A DNA stretch of 41,047 nt from Muribaculaceae bacterium (lineage in GTDB: Bacteria > Bacteroidota > Bacteroidia > Bacteroidales > Muribaculaceae): positions 1 through 41,047 of the forward strand of contig JAIDSL010000007.1 in the NCBI GenBank assembly GCA_029061255.1, given 5' to 3'. Made by a program: the position numbers and the translations under genes. A model generated the notes under the pieces. The model was not told the origin of the DNA. It saw only the letters and a list, made by a program, of their open reading frames with translations, and did not search any database. Numbering within the stretch: position 1 is the first letter of the stretch; every line of letters starts with the position of its first letter. Of the stretch, positions 1 to 7,575 are shown in pieces.

Positions 1-1241
1 ATATCTTTTCCACTTATGCGCATGATCACATAGCGGTTGCTGAAAGGAAAAGTGCTGAGGAATTGTCCTGTCGTCACCGGACCTTGTGGTATAGGATTGC
101 GTATGCCGCCTACATTCATTATAGCAAAGTCAAGCTTCGGTATAGAGGGATCGGTCTGTCTGAGCGAATCAAGCACCAGATTGCCATACCAGCTCCCGAA
201 ATCAGCCGTCCAGTTGGGAAATGCCCCGGTTCTTCCCTCATTGATGAAATCCTGCGCCGCGTATCCTATCACATCCCGCTTCACACTTTCCAGTGAATCC
301 GTAAAAGGCTGCAAGAAATTCTTTATCTTTGGATCAAGACGACTCTCCGGAAATCGGTCGGTCACTTCTATCAAGGAATACTCATAGTCAGCCGGAGTTG
401 AATTCTTGAGATTGTCAAGGTCTACCCTTATCTGCCCTATATATTTGCCAGACTTCCCTGTCTGCACTATAAGCACCGGACGCCCCTCTGCATTCTCCAC
501 GATGCTTGGGTAGCTGTCCGGATTCTTAGGGTCGATAAGCGAATGGCTGTGACCCCCGATGATGATATCGATGTCCTTCGAAGCGCGGGCAAGTTCCGGA
601 TCTGTTGTCTTGTCATTACCCTTTGGATATCCTATATGTGTCACAGCCACCACAAGGTCACATTTCTTCTTATCCTTCAGGAATGCCGCAGTTTCATTCG
701 CCGCCTCTATCACATTCTTGAAACCCATCCCTTCGTAGTTGGCTTGAGCTATTATCGACTCAGGATCAATGTTCAGACCAATGAAGCCGATTTTCTTGCC
801 GCCCACTTTTTTGATTGTATAAGGCTTGAAGAGACCTTCGGCAGGAGTGCCGGTAAAATCGTAGTTGGCTGAAAGACGCTCAGTCTTGAGCATACGCTCC
901 TTATCCGCAAGAGCCTGCAGGCCATTGTCAAATTCATGGTTGCCAAGTATGCTGATATCCACACCGAGCATATTCTGGAGAGGATATTCCACATCCCCCT
1001 TGAAAAATTTGAAATATAGCGTACCCTGCACCTTGTCGCCGGCATCGATCAGCAACACATCCTTATTGACACTCTTCACTGAGTCAATGATAGCCTTGCG
1101 TTGAAGCACTCCACCCTTGCCGTCGGCATCAGGAAGAATCAACGAATGCGTGTCATTTGTATGCAGAATGACTAAATCGCGTGCGGCTGCCCCGAAGGCA
1201 GCCGCAGCAAATATAGTAATCGCAAGAATTATCTTGTTCAT
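1..1241 (-). CDS. Bifunctional metallophosphatase/5'-nucleotidase, partial (3' end beyond window)
   Basis: Exported nucleotide-hydrolysing enzyme of the UshA/5'-nucleotidase family, likely acting in the periplasm to release nucleosides and phosphate. The first about 413 codons are visible. Residues 1-21 form a signal peptide (MNKIILAITIFAAAAFGAAA). The calcineurin-type metal motifs follow in order: HTNDTHS, DAGDKVQG, LGNHEFDNG, VTHIGY and GGHSH. A start of the C-terminal nucleotidase domain (NVGGIRNPIPQGPVTTGQF) runs off the left edge, so both domains are fused in one chain. I chose the ATG at 1241, which is 10 nt after the gpmI stop. An in-frame ATG at 1259 would overlap gpmI and is less likely. 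The gene is probably co-transcribed with gpmI. Family assignment is firm; the exact substrate is not. Confidence 0.93.
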   Translation of the reverse strand, partial: MNKIILAITIFAAAAFGAAARDLVILHTNDTHSLILPDADGKGGVLQRKAIIDSVKSVNKDVLLIDAGDKVQGTLYFKFFKGDVEYPLQNMLGVDISILGNHEFDNGLQALADKERMLKTERLSANYDFTGTPAEGLFKPYTIKKVGGKKIGFIGLNIDPESIIAQANYEGMGFKNVIEAANETAAFLKDKKKCDLVVAVTHIGYPKGNDKTTDPELARASKDIDIIIGGHSHSLIDPKNPDSYPSIVENAEGRPVLIVQTGKSGKYIGQIRVDLDNLKNSTPADYEYSLIEVTDRFPESRLDPKIKNFLQPFTDSLESVKRDVIGYAAQDFINEGRTGAFPNWTADFGSWYGNLVLDSLRQTDPSIPKLDFAIMNVGGIRNPIPQGPVTTGQFLSTFPFSNRYVIMRISGKD

Positions 1242-1251
1242 GAATATGAAA

Positions 1252-2766
1252 TTATGCATTAGTGTCAATCAGGTTTTCTCCCGTCATCTCCTTAGGCTGC
1301 GGAAGACCGAGGATATGCAATAGCGAAGGAGCTACGTCGGCAAGGCGGCCGTCCTTCACCTTTGCATTCTTGTCCCCGACATAAATGAAAGGCACCGGAT
1401 TAAGCGAATGTGCGGTATTGGGAGTGCCGTCTTCGTTAAGGGCATGGTCTGCATTGCCGTGGTCAGCTATGATGATGCTCTCATAGCCATGGGCGAGAGC
1501 AGCTGTGATCACCTTCTTCACACACTCGTCAAGAGTCTCCACAGCCTTCTGGATAGCAGGATATACACCAGTATGACCCACCATGTCGCCATTGGCGAAA
1601 TTAACCACGATAAAATCATACTTCTCGCTGTCAATAGCCTCTACAAGCTTCTCTGTCACTTCAGGAGCTGACATCTCTGGCTTAAGGTCGTAGGTGGCAA
1701 CCTTTGGTGAAGGCACGAGCACGCGCTCCTCTCCATTGAATGGAGCCTCGCGTCCACCATTGAAGAAGAATGTCACGTGTGCGTATTTTTCAGTCTCAGC
1801 AATGTGGAGCTGCTTAAGTTGCTTAGCTGAGAGATATTCTGCGAGAGTATTCTCCACATCTTCCTTCGGGAAGAGGATATGCACGCCGGTGAAGCTGCTG
1901 TCGTAGGGAGTCATGCAATAATACTGAAGGTCGGGGATGTTGTTCATACCGGCCTCCGGATGCTGCGTCAACACTGTGGTGAGCTCCTTCGCACGGTCAT
2001 TGCGGTAGTTGAAGAAAATCACTACATGGCCTGCACCGATTCTACCGTCAACCTTGTCATTAACGATCGGCTTCATGAATTCATCAGTGATACCCTCTGC
2101 ATAGTAGTCCTCTACAGTCTTGATCACGTCAGAAGTTTCCTTGCCTGCTCCATATATAAGGAGGTTGTAAGCTTCCTTCACACGGTCCCAGTTCTTGTCG
2201 CGGTCCATTGCATAGTAGCGGCCGATTACTGTGGCGATAGTTCCGGCGCTCTTTGCGCAGTGATCCTCAACTTCTTTAAGATAACCTGCACCGCTCTTCG
2301 GGTCAGTGTCGCGGCCATCCATAAACGCATGGATATACACCTTGTCGAGGCCATAAGCCTTTGCAGTGTCACAGAGAGCAAATAGATGGTCAAGACTTGA
2401 GTGTACACCTCCCGCAGAGGTCAGACCCATGAAGTGGATAGGCATACCGGTCTTCTGCGCATATCCGAAAGCGCTCTTGATCTCCGGATTTTCCATAAAA
2501 CTGCCGTCAGCGATAGCACGGTTTATTTTCACGAGATCCTGATAAACCACACGACCTGCACCGATATTGAGGTGTCCCACCTCAGAGTTACCCATCTGTC
2601 CGTCGGGCAAACCTACATTCTCTCCCGAGGCCTGAAGCTGAGAGTTGGGATATTCAGCCACGAGGCTGTCGATAAAGGGAGTCGGGGTGTTGAAGATGGC
2701 GTCATCCTTCTGATGATCACCGATTCCGTATCCGTCAAGGATAATCAAAAGAGCTTTTTTGTCCAT
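1252..2766 (-). CDS. gpmI: 2,3-bisphosphoglycerate-independent phosphoglycerate mutase
   Basis: Interconverts 3- and 2-phosphoglycerate in glycolysis and gluconeogenesis in the cytoplasm, using two manganese ions and a phosphoserine intermediate. The protein is 504 residues, close to the usual 505-515. It begins with the alkaline-phosphatase-superfamily metal site (ILDGYGIG, Asp11). The nucleophile Ser61 lies in [13 protein letters not shown], and the later metal motifs NGDMVGHTG and DHGNADHA are present near residues 395 and 435. It is the first gene of a two-gene transcription unit with the downstream nucleotidase. A consensus promoter lies about 130 nt upstream. Nothing looks unusual. Confidence 0.98.
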   Translation of the reverse strand: MDKKALLIILDGYGIGDHQKDDAIFNTPTPFIDSLVAEYPNSQLQASGENVGLPDGQMGNSEVGHLNIGAGRVVYQDLVKINRAIADGSFMENPEIKSAFGYAQKTGMPIHFMGLTSAGGVHSSLDHLFALCDTAKAYGLDKVYIHAFMDGRDTDPKSGAGYLKEVEDHCAKSAGTIATVIGRYYAMDRDKNWDRVKEAYNLLIYGAGKETSDVIKTVEDYYAEGITDEFMKPIVNDKVDGRIGAGHVVIFFNYRNDRAKELTTVLTQHPEAGMNNIPDLQYYCMTPYDSSFTGVHILFPKEDVENTLAEYLSAKQLKQLHIAETEKYAHVTFFFNGGREAPFNGEERVLVPSPKVATYDLKPEMSAPEVTEKLVEAIDSEKYDFIVVNFANGDMVGHTGVYPAIQKAVETLDECVKKVITAALAHGYESIIIADHGNADHALNEDGTPNTAHSLNPVPFIYVGDKNAKVKDGRLADVAPSLLHILGLPQPKEMTGENLIDTNA

Positions 2767-2897
2767 ATATTTATAGTTGTCAGTCTTTCAGTTATAAATA
2801 GCCCCTTGTCCGTGACATATTCTTAGTATATCAATCGGACTAAGGCATCAACTCTTATATATAACAATAAGTTGAAGCGAATATATTCAAACGACTG

Positions 2898-2929
2898 CAA
2901 ATTTACGCAAAAATCCTTAAATACGCAAA
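2898..2929 (-). promoter_or_regulatory. Promoter of gpmI operon
   Basis: On the minus strand TTTG (2929-2926), a 20-nt spacer and TAAATTTG (2905-2898) match the Bacteroidota primary sigma consensus TTTG-N19-21-TAnnTTTG exactly. It leaves an mRNA leader of about 130 nt before gpmI. Confidence 0.75.
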
Positions 2930-3065
2930 TAATCTTCATCCCCCATCAACCTTAGTAGTAAGCATTCTCCGAATGCGTCCCCTCGCGTCTCATCCCTAAC
3001 CTCCCCCAATGCGCACCCTGTTTATCGCAAGGTAAAAACTAATTTGGCAAATTTTCCCTAAAAAT

Positions 3066-3097
3066 TTTTAAGAATTGGGATATTTTTCTTATCTTTG
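3066..3097 (+). promoter_or_regulatory. Promoter of the UpxY-headed signalling operon
   Basis: TATCTTTG at 3090-3097 matches the Bacteroidota -7 element. The -33 position 20 nt upstream (3066-3069) reads TTTT instead of TTTG. The leader from here to the ATG is about 75 nt and contains the palindrome at 3111-3129. Confidence 0.65.
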
Positions 3098-3110
3098 TGC
3101 ATGATTTTGT

Positions 3111-3129
3111 TATCTCTTGCCAAGAGATA
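3111..3129 (+). promoter_or_regulatory. Palindromic leader hairpin ahead of UpxY-like antiterminator
   Basis: TATCTCTTGCCAAGAGATA forms a perfect 8-bp stem with a GCC loop, starting 13 nt after the -7 box, so it would lie at the very 5' end of the mRNA. Specialised NusG paralogues act on leader sequences, and some (LoaP) read RNA hairpins, so this is a candidate site for the gene's own product. The same arrangement of -7 box and ATCTCTT-N3-AAGAGAT palindrome is found at 40762-40801 on the other strand. It could instead be a recombination site. Confidence 0.55.
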
Positions 3130-3174
3130 CCCTGATTTAGACTTCAAATTAGACTTGTTTTTTCATATTACTTA

Positions 3175-3750
3175 ATGATTTCGCAAGGTTTTAATTTGAC
3201 TGAACCTAAATCGTCAGTCAATGGGACTGACGAACGCGAAGCGCACCCAAAATTCTGGATAGCAGCCTATACAAGACCTCGAAGTGAGAAAAAAGCCGCT
3301 TCTGAACTGAGGAAATCAGGAATTGAAACTTACGTGCCTGTTCAAAAACAATTAAGGCTTTGGAGCGATCGGAAAAAACTGATAGATGTAGTTATCATAC
3401 CAATGGTAATATTCGCTTATGTGTCAATGGATGATATACTTACCATCAAACGAAATCCCCTGATAATAAAGATTCTATCTTTCCCCGGTCAAAAGATGCC
3501 TGCACATATACCTACCATACAGATAGAAAATCTGAAATTAATGCTTGCTCAATATGAAGAAAAAGTAGAATTCTTACAAGGAAATTTTTCTGCAAAAGAT
3601 AAGGTCATTGTAGTTAATGGCAGTCTCAGGGGATTGATAGGAGAAGTCAAAGAGGTTAACAATGATACCACAACAGTTTGGGTTGCAGTAGATATATTGG
3701 GAGGAACCATAATCAAACTGGAAAATCGTATACTTAAGCATTACGAATAG
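3175..3750 (+). CDS. UpxY-family (NusG-like) transcription antiterminator
   Basis: A specialised NusG paralogue of 191 residues. An N-terminal NGN domain occupies residues about 27-125 (FWIAAYTRPRSEKKAASEL, then YVPVQKQLRLWSDRKK, both typical of UpxY/RfaH-like proteins). A KOW motif lies at about 142-168 (KVIVVNGSLRGLIGEVKEV). Known UpxY proteins let RNA polymerase read through long capsule operons in Bacteroides and bind at the operon leader. Here the genes that follow are kinases, FHA proteins and a phosphatase, not glycosyltransferases. The ATG is 75 nt after the predicted promoter, and the stop is 1 nt before the next gene, so the two are surely co-transcribed. The family call is strong. 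The claim that it controls the downstream signalling genes is inference from position. Confidence 0.9.
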   Translation: MISQGFNLTEPKSSVNGTDEREAHPKFWIAAYTRPRSEKKAASELRKSGIETYVPVQKQLRLWSDRKKLIDVVIIPMVIFAYVSMDDILTIKRNPLIIKILSFPGQKMPAHIPTIQIENLKLMLAQYEEKVEFLQGNFSAKDKVIVVNGSLRGLIGEVKEVNNDTTTVWVAVDILGGTIIKLENRILKHYE

Positions 3751-3751
3751 A

Positions 3752-4132
3752 ATGAATAAGACAAAATACCTTTATCTTAACTCACGCGATGAGTTTTTTA
3801 GAGTGGATATCACAAAGATAGTCTATTTTGAATCAGATGGGAACTATACCAACATCATACTCAACAACAAGATTAAGACCACAATCAGCATGAATCTCGC
3901 CCAGATGCAAGATATACTGAATGAAAACTTGAAAGACCGAGCCGGGATGTTTGCAAGAATCGGGAAACGCCATATAGTGAATCTGACATATGTCTACCAG
4001 ATCGCTATACTACGCCAAAAACTTGTAATGAGCGACGGCGAAAATTTTGAATATCAAATAAACGTGTCGAAAGAGGCTTTGAAGAAACTGAGGGATATGT
4101 ATTTATTGGGACTATCAAAACATTCGTCATAA
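3752..4132 (+). CDS. Stand-alone LytTR DNA-binding domain protein
   Basis: 126 residues made almost wholly of one LytTR domain (residues about 8-118), with the typical start FRVDITKIVYFESDGNYTNI and the motif FARIGKRHIVNLTYVYQI. LytTR domains bind direct repeats in promoters and are usually the output half of response regulators. No receiver domain, sensor or membrane segment is present here, so the input is unknown. It starts 1 nt after the antiterminator stop and is followed 17 nt later by an FHA gene. This implies one mRNA and a shared regulatory job. It is probably a transcription regulator of this locus or of distant targets. Confidence 0.88.
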   Translation: MNKTKYLYLNSRDEFFRVDITKIVYFESDGNYTNIILNNKIKTTISMNLAQMQDILNENLKDRAGMFARIGKRHIVNLTYVYQIAILRQKLVMSDGENFEYQINVSKEALKKLRDMYLLGLSKHSS

Positions 4133-4149
4133 TATAAAACAACATAACA

Positions 4150-4962
4150 ATGGATAATCTTAAAGGCAAGACTATACTTATAGGGAAGGAACCGGGGCAA
4201 GGACGCCTACTTGTGGCGATACAAGAGACCGGAAAGTGTTGCGCAATCGGTGCTCCAGGAAGTGTACCGGCATGTGTAAGCCGCTGTAAACCAGCAGAAG
4301 GATCGGCACATGCTAAAATCGCAGTTGGTTATGACGGCTGTCTAACCCTCACGAATATGAAGGCTCAGAATGTGACATTCGTTAATGGATCTGAGATAGC
4401 ATTCAAAAGAATATCATTATCTAACTCGGTTGAACTGGGTAAAGACCACTACAGTATAAACGTTCCGGCTATTATAGAATCTGCGGGAAAAATTGCATCA
4501 TTGCAAATGCAAAAGGATGTAAAACCAAATCCTCAGTCACATCCTCAACCAAACCCTCAGCCCTCAGAAAAGAAAATATACAATATTTCTCATCTCGAGC
4601 ATGTGTGGAATGATTTGCAGGCAAAAAAGAAAGAGATTCAGGCAAAGCAGAAGAAAATTAATCTCGTTCGCTCCGGATGTGGTGTCTTCACAATGTGTGC
4701 AATGCCTTGTATATTCCTGTTCGGACCTATTGGTTACGTGCTTACCGGCATTGGTATTCTCGGTAATGTATATAGCTTTGTGGGTCTGAAGAACGATGAC
4801 ACAGCGGAAGTCGTTGAAAAACTTAACGAGGATTTTCAGGATCGCTATGTATGTCCGAATCCTGATTGCAACAAGTTCCTTGGTAATATGAGCTATCGGC
4901 TTCTAAAGAAACAGTACTCTATGCATTGTCCGTATTGCAAGAGTGAATTTGTGGAAAAATAA
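4150..4962 (+). CDS. FHA-like membrane protein with C-terminal zinc ribbon
   Basis: 270 residues in four parts. Residues 8-105 look like a divergent FHA phosphothreonine-binding domain (IGKEPGQGRLLVAI, a VSR at 43-45 where FHA domains carry SRxH, and NVTFVNG at 74-80). Residues 125-138 are a Pro/Gln-rich linker, followed by a charged coiled-coil-like helix (150-172). Residues about 176-213 are hydrophobic and can form a hairpin of two membrane helices. The tail has a CxxxxC and CxxC pair (Cys235, Cys240, Cys260, Cys263) of zinc-ribbon type. The FHA histidine is missing, so phosphopeptide binding is uncertain. It is 2 nt from the kinase fragment that follows, a pairing that fits a kinase reader or scaffold. 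The FHA call is moderate; the zinc ribbon and membrane hairpin are clear. Confidence 0.75.
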   Translation: MDNLKGKTILIGKEPGQGRLLVAIQETGKCCAIGAPGSVPACVSRCKPAEGSAHAKIAVGYDGCLTLTNMKAQNVTFVNGSEIAFKRISLSNSVELGKDHYSINVPAIIESAGKIASLQMQKDVKPNPQSHPQPNPQPSEKKIYNISHLEHVWNDLQAKKKEIQAKQKKINLVRSGCGVFTMCAMPCIFLFGPIGYVLTGIGILGNVYSFVGLKNDDTAEVVEKLNEDFQDRYVCPNPDCNKFLGNMSYRLLKKQYSMHCPYCKSEFVEK

Positions 4963-4964
4963 AT

Positions 4965-5375
4965 ATGGCACCAATGCAAGGACTTAGGCCGGGATCATTT
5001 TTAAGGAATCAAACCTACCGTATAGAAAAAGTATTAGGTCAGGGAGGCTTCGGTATTACCTATCTTGCCACAGACATGAATCTTGACCGCAAGGTAGCGA
5101 TAAAGGAATTCTTTCCTAAAGACTACTGCGACCGCAACGAGACCACAAGCCATGTCACCCTTGGCACTCGAAGTAACACCGAATTTGTCTCGAGGCTGAA
5201 AGCGAAATTCCTGAAGGAAGCACGCAACATCGCGAAGTTCGATCATCCGGGCATAATAAGAATTCATGCGGCATTCGAAGAGAACAATACCGCCTACTAT
5301 ATCATGGACTACATCGAGGGGCACTCGCTGTCGGAAAATCATTTTATTATCGAAACAAACGAAGGAATAAATTGA
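4965..5375 (+). pseudogene. Truncated Hanks-type Ser/Thr protein kinase
   Basis: The N-lobe of a bacterial Ser/Thr kinase: glycine loop LGQGGFGITY (24-33), AIKEFF with the ATP-anchoring Lys47, helix-C Glu85 in KFLKEARNIA, and the hinge MDYIEGHSLSE (114-124). From residue 125 (about nt 5337) the match stops. The HRD, DFG and whole C-lobe are absent, and the last 12 residues are read from the 3' end of an opposite-strand antitoxin gene. The intact relative at 7576-8877 shares the same N-terminal plan and shows what is missing. No kinase C-lobe is visible beyond the toxin-antitoxin pair (6064-6220). The product cannot be an active kinase, although a folded N-lobe fragment is conceivable. Confidence 0.88.
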
Positions 5376-5662
5376 ATACCAAGTACAGCTGCAATGCGGA
5401 AAAAGCTTGAAAGCTGCATGTCTGCTTTGCCTCTCTCAATTCTGGCTATATACGTTTGTTCTCTCCCCACCTTTTCTGCAACTTCTTTTTGAGTAAGTTT
5501 TAATTCTCTACGACGTTCACGCAGTAGTGATCCATAATACCACGCAATGGCCTTCGCATTGAACTCTTCCCTTTCGGGAGTTCCATCAAGTCCGTATTTT
5601 TCATCAAGTAGCTGGTTTGTTGTAGGAAGTTTAGCCAACTTTTCTTCATCTATCTGTATCAT
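5339..5662 (-). CDS. HigA-like XRE-family antitoxin
   Basis: 107 residues. A helix-turn-helix of Cro/C1 type lies at about 51-98 (LRERRRELKLTQKEVAEKVG, then QTYIARIERGKADMQLSSFF). Its start overlaps the end of the toxin gene by 4 nt, the toxin-first order known for HigBA pairs. It would neutralise the toxin and repress its own promoter. Its stop codon lies within about 2 bp of the point where the kinase reading frame loses homology, so the module boundary and the kinase break coincide. The strand is opposite to the surrounding operon. Confidence 0.9.
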   Translation of the reverse strand: MIQIDEEKLAKLPTTNQLLDEKYGLDGTPEREEFNAKAIAWYYGSLLRERRRELKLTQKEVAEKVGREQTYIARIERGKADMQLSSFFRIAAVLGIQFIPSFVSIIK

Positions 5663-6024
5663 TTCTGTAAATTATTAAGTATTGATTTAGCTTTTTCAAT
5701 TTGTTTTTTGTAATCTTTTGAGGATTTCTTGAGAAATCCGTTCAAAAGGATAATTTTTGTAGATTCAATGACATTATCGTGATCAATGGCAAAGATAACC
5801 GTTCTGTATTCGTTGGTACCAACTGATACCCGAAGTTCATAAAGCTCTGTATTTTCGATATGCTTTACAAATTTGGTCGAAACGTTATAAACTGTCTGAA
5901 CAACAAGAAAAACATATTCGAATTTATCTTTTACCTTCGAAGGCAAGGATAAAAAGAAGTCATCGAATTCTCTTGTTCTAAAGATCCTTCGAATATTAGT
6001 TTTGTTTTCACTTCTTTGATCCAT
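5659..6024 (-). CDS. HigB-like / Gp49-family RelE-superfamily toxin
   Basis: A likely mRNA interferase of the RelE/HigB superfamily. The core is LYELRVSVGTNEYRTVIFAI followed by ILLNGFLKKSSKDYKKQIEKA, the typical 'HGF-KK' helix of Gp49-like toxins. I start it at the ATG at 6024 (MDQRSENKTN, 121 residues). The upstream ATG at 6063 adds 13 hydrophobic residues with no family counterpart. It is first in a two-gene unit with the antitoxin. The pair replaces the 3' two-thirds of a kinase gene and is strongly AT-rich compared with its neighbours, which suggests recent arrival by transfer. Confidence 0.87.
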   Translation of the reverse strand: MDQRSENKTNIRRIFRTREFDDFFLSLPSKVKDKFEYVFLVVQTVYNVSTKFVKHIENTELYELRVSVGTNEYRTVIFAIDHDNVIESTKIILLNGFLKKSSKDYKKQIEKAKSILNNLQK

Positions 6025-6133
6025 TATGTAAATGTTAATTGATATTTTCAATAACAACAACAAAAAGAACCAAAAAGTTCTAAATTAAATATTCTAAAGC
6101 ACTACAAAATACTTGATGCAAATATCTTACCAT

Positions 6134-6165
6134 TTATATTCATACTTAATGGGGAGGTAGATTTG
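6134..6165 (+). promoter_or_regulatory. Possible promoter for the gene at 6221
   Basis: TAGATTTG at 6158-6165 fits TAnnTTTG. The -33 site around 6133-6137 is only approximate (TTTA or TTAT). If real, it would restart plus-strand transcription after the opposite-strand toxin-antitoxin pair. Confidence 0.4.
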
Positions 6166-6220
6166 TAGGAGTGGGAATAAAAGCACCGCTAAGAGATTAG
6201 TTAAACAAAATCATTATATT

Positions 6221-7495
6221 ATGAGAAAATCCCTTTTAATGTTATGCTTAAGTATAGGCATACTCAATATGAACGCAGATATCATCATACTTAAGGATGG
6301 CAACACTCTGCAAGTTTATAATGTGGAACCGGCAAGCAAATGGGTATATTATACAGATACCGATGAAGCAGATGCTCCCGTCAAAAAAGTATCCATCGAC
6401 AACGTTTTCGCCTATAAAATTGGAGATGGAGAGTTGACTACAATTGAAAAGTCCAATAAAGAAACAAAAGAAGACCCCTCAAAGATAACAGAAGAACTAT
6501 CCCCGAAACAGGTTGAGGCAAAACCTTCTGCTAATAACGATGCACTTATAACTGCCTACAATAGTCATCCTCAATTGGTTCATAATAAAAAGAAAGCTCA
6601 AACGGACAAGCACACAGAAACTTTTTTATCTCTTTGGGGAATTGAAGATGGTTCGATCCTTTCTGACGATAACGTTGAAATCACATTCGAAAAAATGTAC
6701 TCAACCATTATGAAAAAACAATGTGTCGTAGGAATAAAGATAAAAATTAACAACAAAACTGATTCTCCTCTTTATATTGACCTCGCTTCAACTTTCAAGA
6801 TACTCAACGGAGGCTACGCCGAACCTTATTTCACAAATTCAGTATATTCAGAAGGTAACAGCGTCACTAATGGCGGCTCCTTAAATTTGGGGGCCTTGGC
6901 AGGTGCACTCAATATAGGAGGCGCTATCGGTACACTTGCCGGAGGGATCAATGTGGGTAAATACAATACAAAATCGACAGAGATAAGCCGAGGAGAGCAA
7001 AGGATTTTAGTAGTTCCTCCTCATTCTTCCGTTTTCCTTCCCGGAGACAAAGTATCAAATGGCACTAACATTAAGGAATGCTATGAGCCATTGCTTTTTA
7101 ACAACAAGGGCATAGACAACGCCTCAATGGCATTAGGTATGGCAAGGGATGTGATGGAGAAACTTGAAACAACACAACTTACAATTTTGCAGGATGGACA
7201 ATCACAGAAAATCCAGGATAGTCCTAATGCAACAAGTTCCTCATTAGACATATGTAGATGGCATCAAACGTCATATTCCCCTGAAAATAGTCCAAAAAAA
7301 ATAGGGCGAATCATCACTTACTCTACTTCACCGGATTTCTCGACCTATACAGTGCTTCCTGTCAATATTTATATGCGTGGTGCTTTTGGTGTAAAGGTCA
7401 TGTTAGTGGGAGATGATCTATATTCAGCGGAAAACTATAATGTCATAACCGACAATGACCATTTCCTTGTGGGTCCGGGATTCGTCAATAAATAG
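6221..7495 (+). CDS. Secreted/periplasmic protein of unknown function with glycine-rich segment
   Basis: 424 residues, family not recognised. Residues 1-19 are a signal peptide (MRKSLLMLCLSIGILNMNA). The next 55 residues (DIIILKDGNTLQVYNVEPA onward) match the short domain seen at the N-terminus of many exported Bacteroidota proteins, in which 'lysine-aspartate-glycine' strands are followed by a dV-x-IKY-like strand. After a low-complexity linker (about 80-130) comes a beta-rich domain. It is interrupted at about 226-248 by a Gly/Ala-rich hydrophobic stretch (NLGALAGALNIGGAIGTLAG) that could insert into a membrane or pack as a glycine zipper. It sits between two kinase genes in the signalling island, so it could be an envelope-side partner. 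That role is inference only. Confidence 0.7.
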   Translation: MRKSLLMLCLSIGILNMNADIIILKDGNTLQVYNVEPASKWVYYTDTDEADAPVKKVSIDNVFAYKIGDGELTTIEKSNKETKEDPSKITEELSPKQVEAKPSANNDALITAYNSHPQLVHNKKKAQTDKHTETFLSLWGIEDGSILSDDNVEITFEKMYSTIMKKQCVVGIKIKINNKTDSPLYIDLASTFKILNGGYAEPYFTNSVYSEGNSVTNGGSLNLGALAGALNIGGAIGTLAGGINVGKYNTKSTEISRGEQRILVVPPHSSVFLPGDKVSNGTNIKECYEPLLFNNKGIDNASMALGMARDVMEKLETTQLTILQDGQSQKIQDSPNATSSSLDICRWHQTSYSPENSPKKIGRIITYSTSPDFSTYTVLPVNIYMRGAFGVKVMLVGDDLYSAENYNVITDNDHFLVGPGFVNK

Positions 7496-7575
7496 ACCAT
7501 TTCTAAGTGCAAAACCAGACTCAAGAGTTTATTATTAAAACAAACCGCTATTAGAAATCAATAAGACTGTTTGCA

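Larger units (their letters stand above)
2767..3174. other. Divergent intergenic region between gpmI and upxY-like gene
   Basis: No gene seen in these 408 bases. They hold the gpmI promoter (2898-2929), an AT-rich stretch (3040-3097) with the promoter of the rightward operon, and its leader palindrome (3111-3129). A segment at 2949-2983 (CTTAGTAGTAAGC, then CTCCG and GCGTCCC) recurs at 40463-40497 in the other large intergenic gap, so it belongs to a dispersed intergenic repeat. Confidence 0.7.

Noticed and set aside
1879..2826. Long plus-strand frames opposite gpmI and similar long frames opposite typA, the WD40 gene and the caspase
   Set aside because: They are antisense shadows of genes with strong family matches, caused by codon bias; none has a family motif or a promoter.
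3066..3129. Left upxY promoter as an invertible promoter
   Set aside because: No inverted partner of the ATCTCTT palindrome occurs in the 400 bp upstream, so only the right-hand site has a pair of arms.
4965..5375. Kinase fragment as a complete short kinase
   Set aside because: It has no catalytic Asp, DFG or C-lobe, and its last 12 residues come from an antisense antitoxin end.
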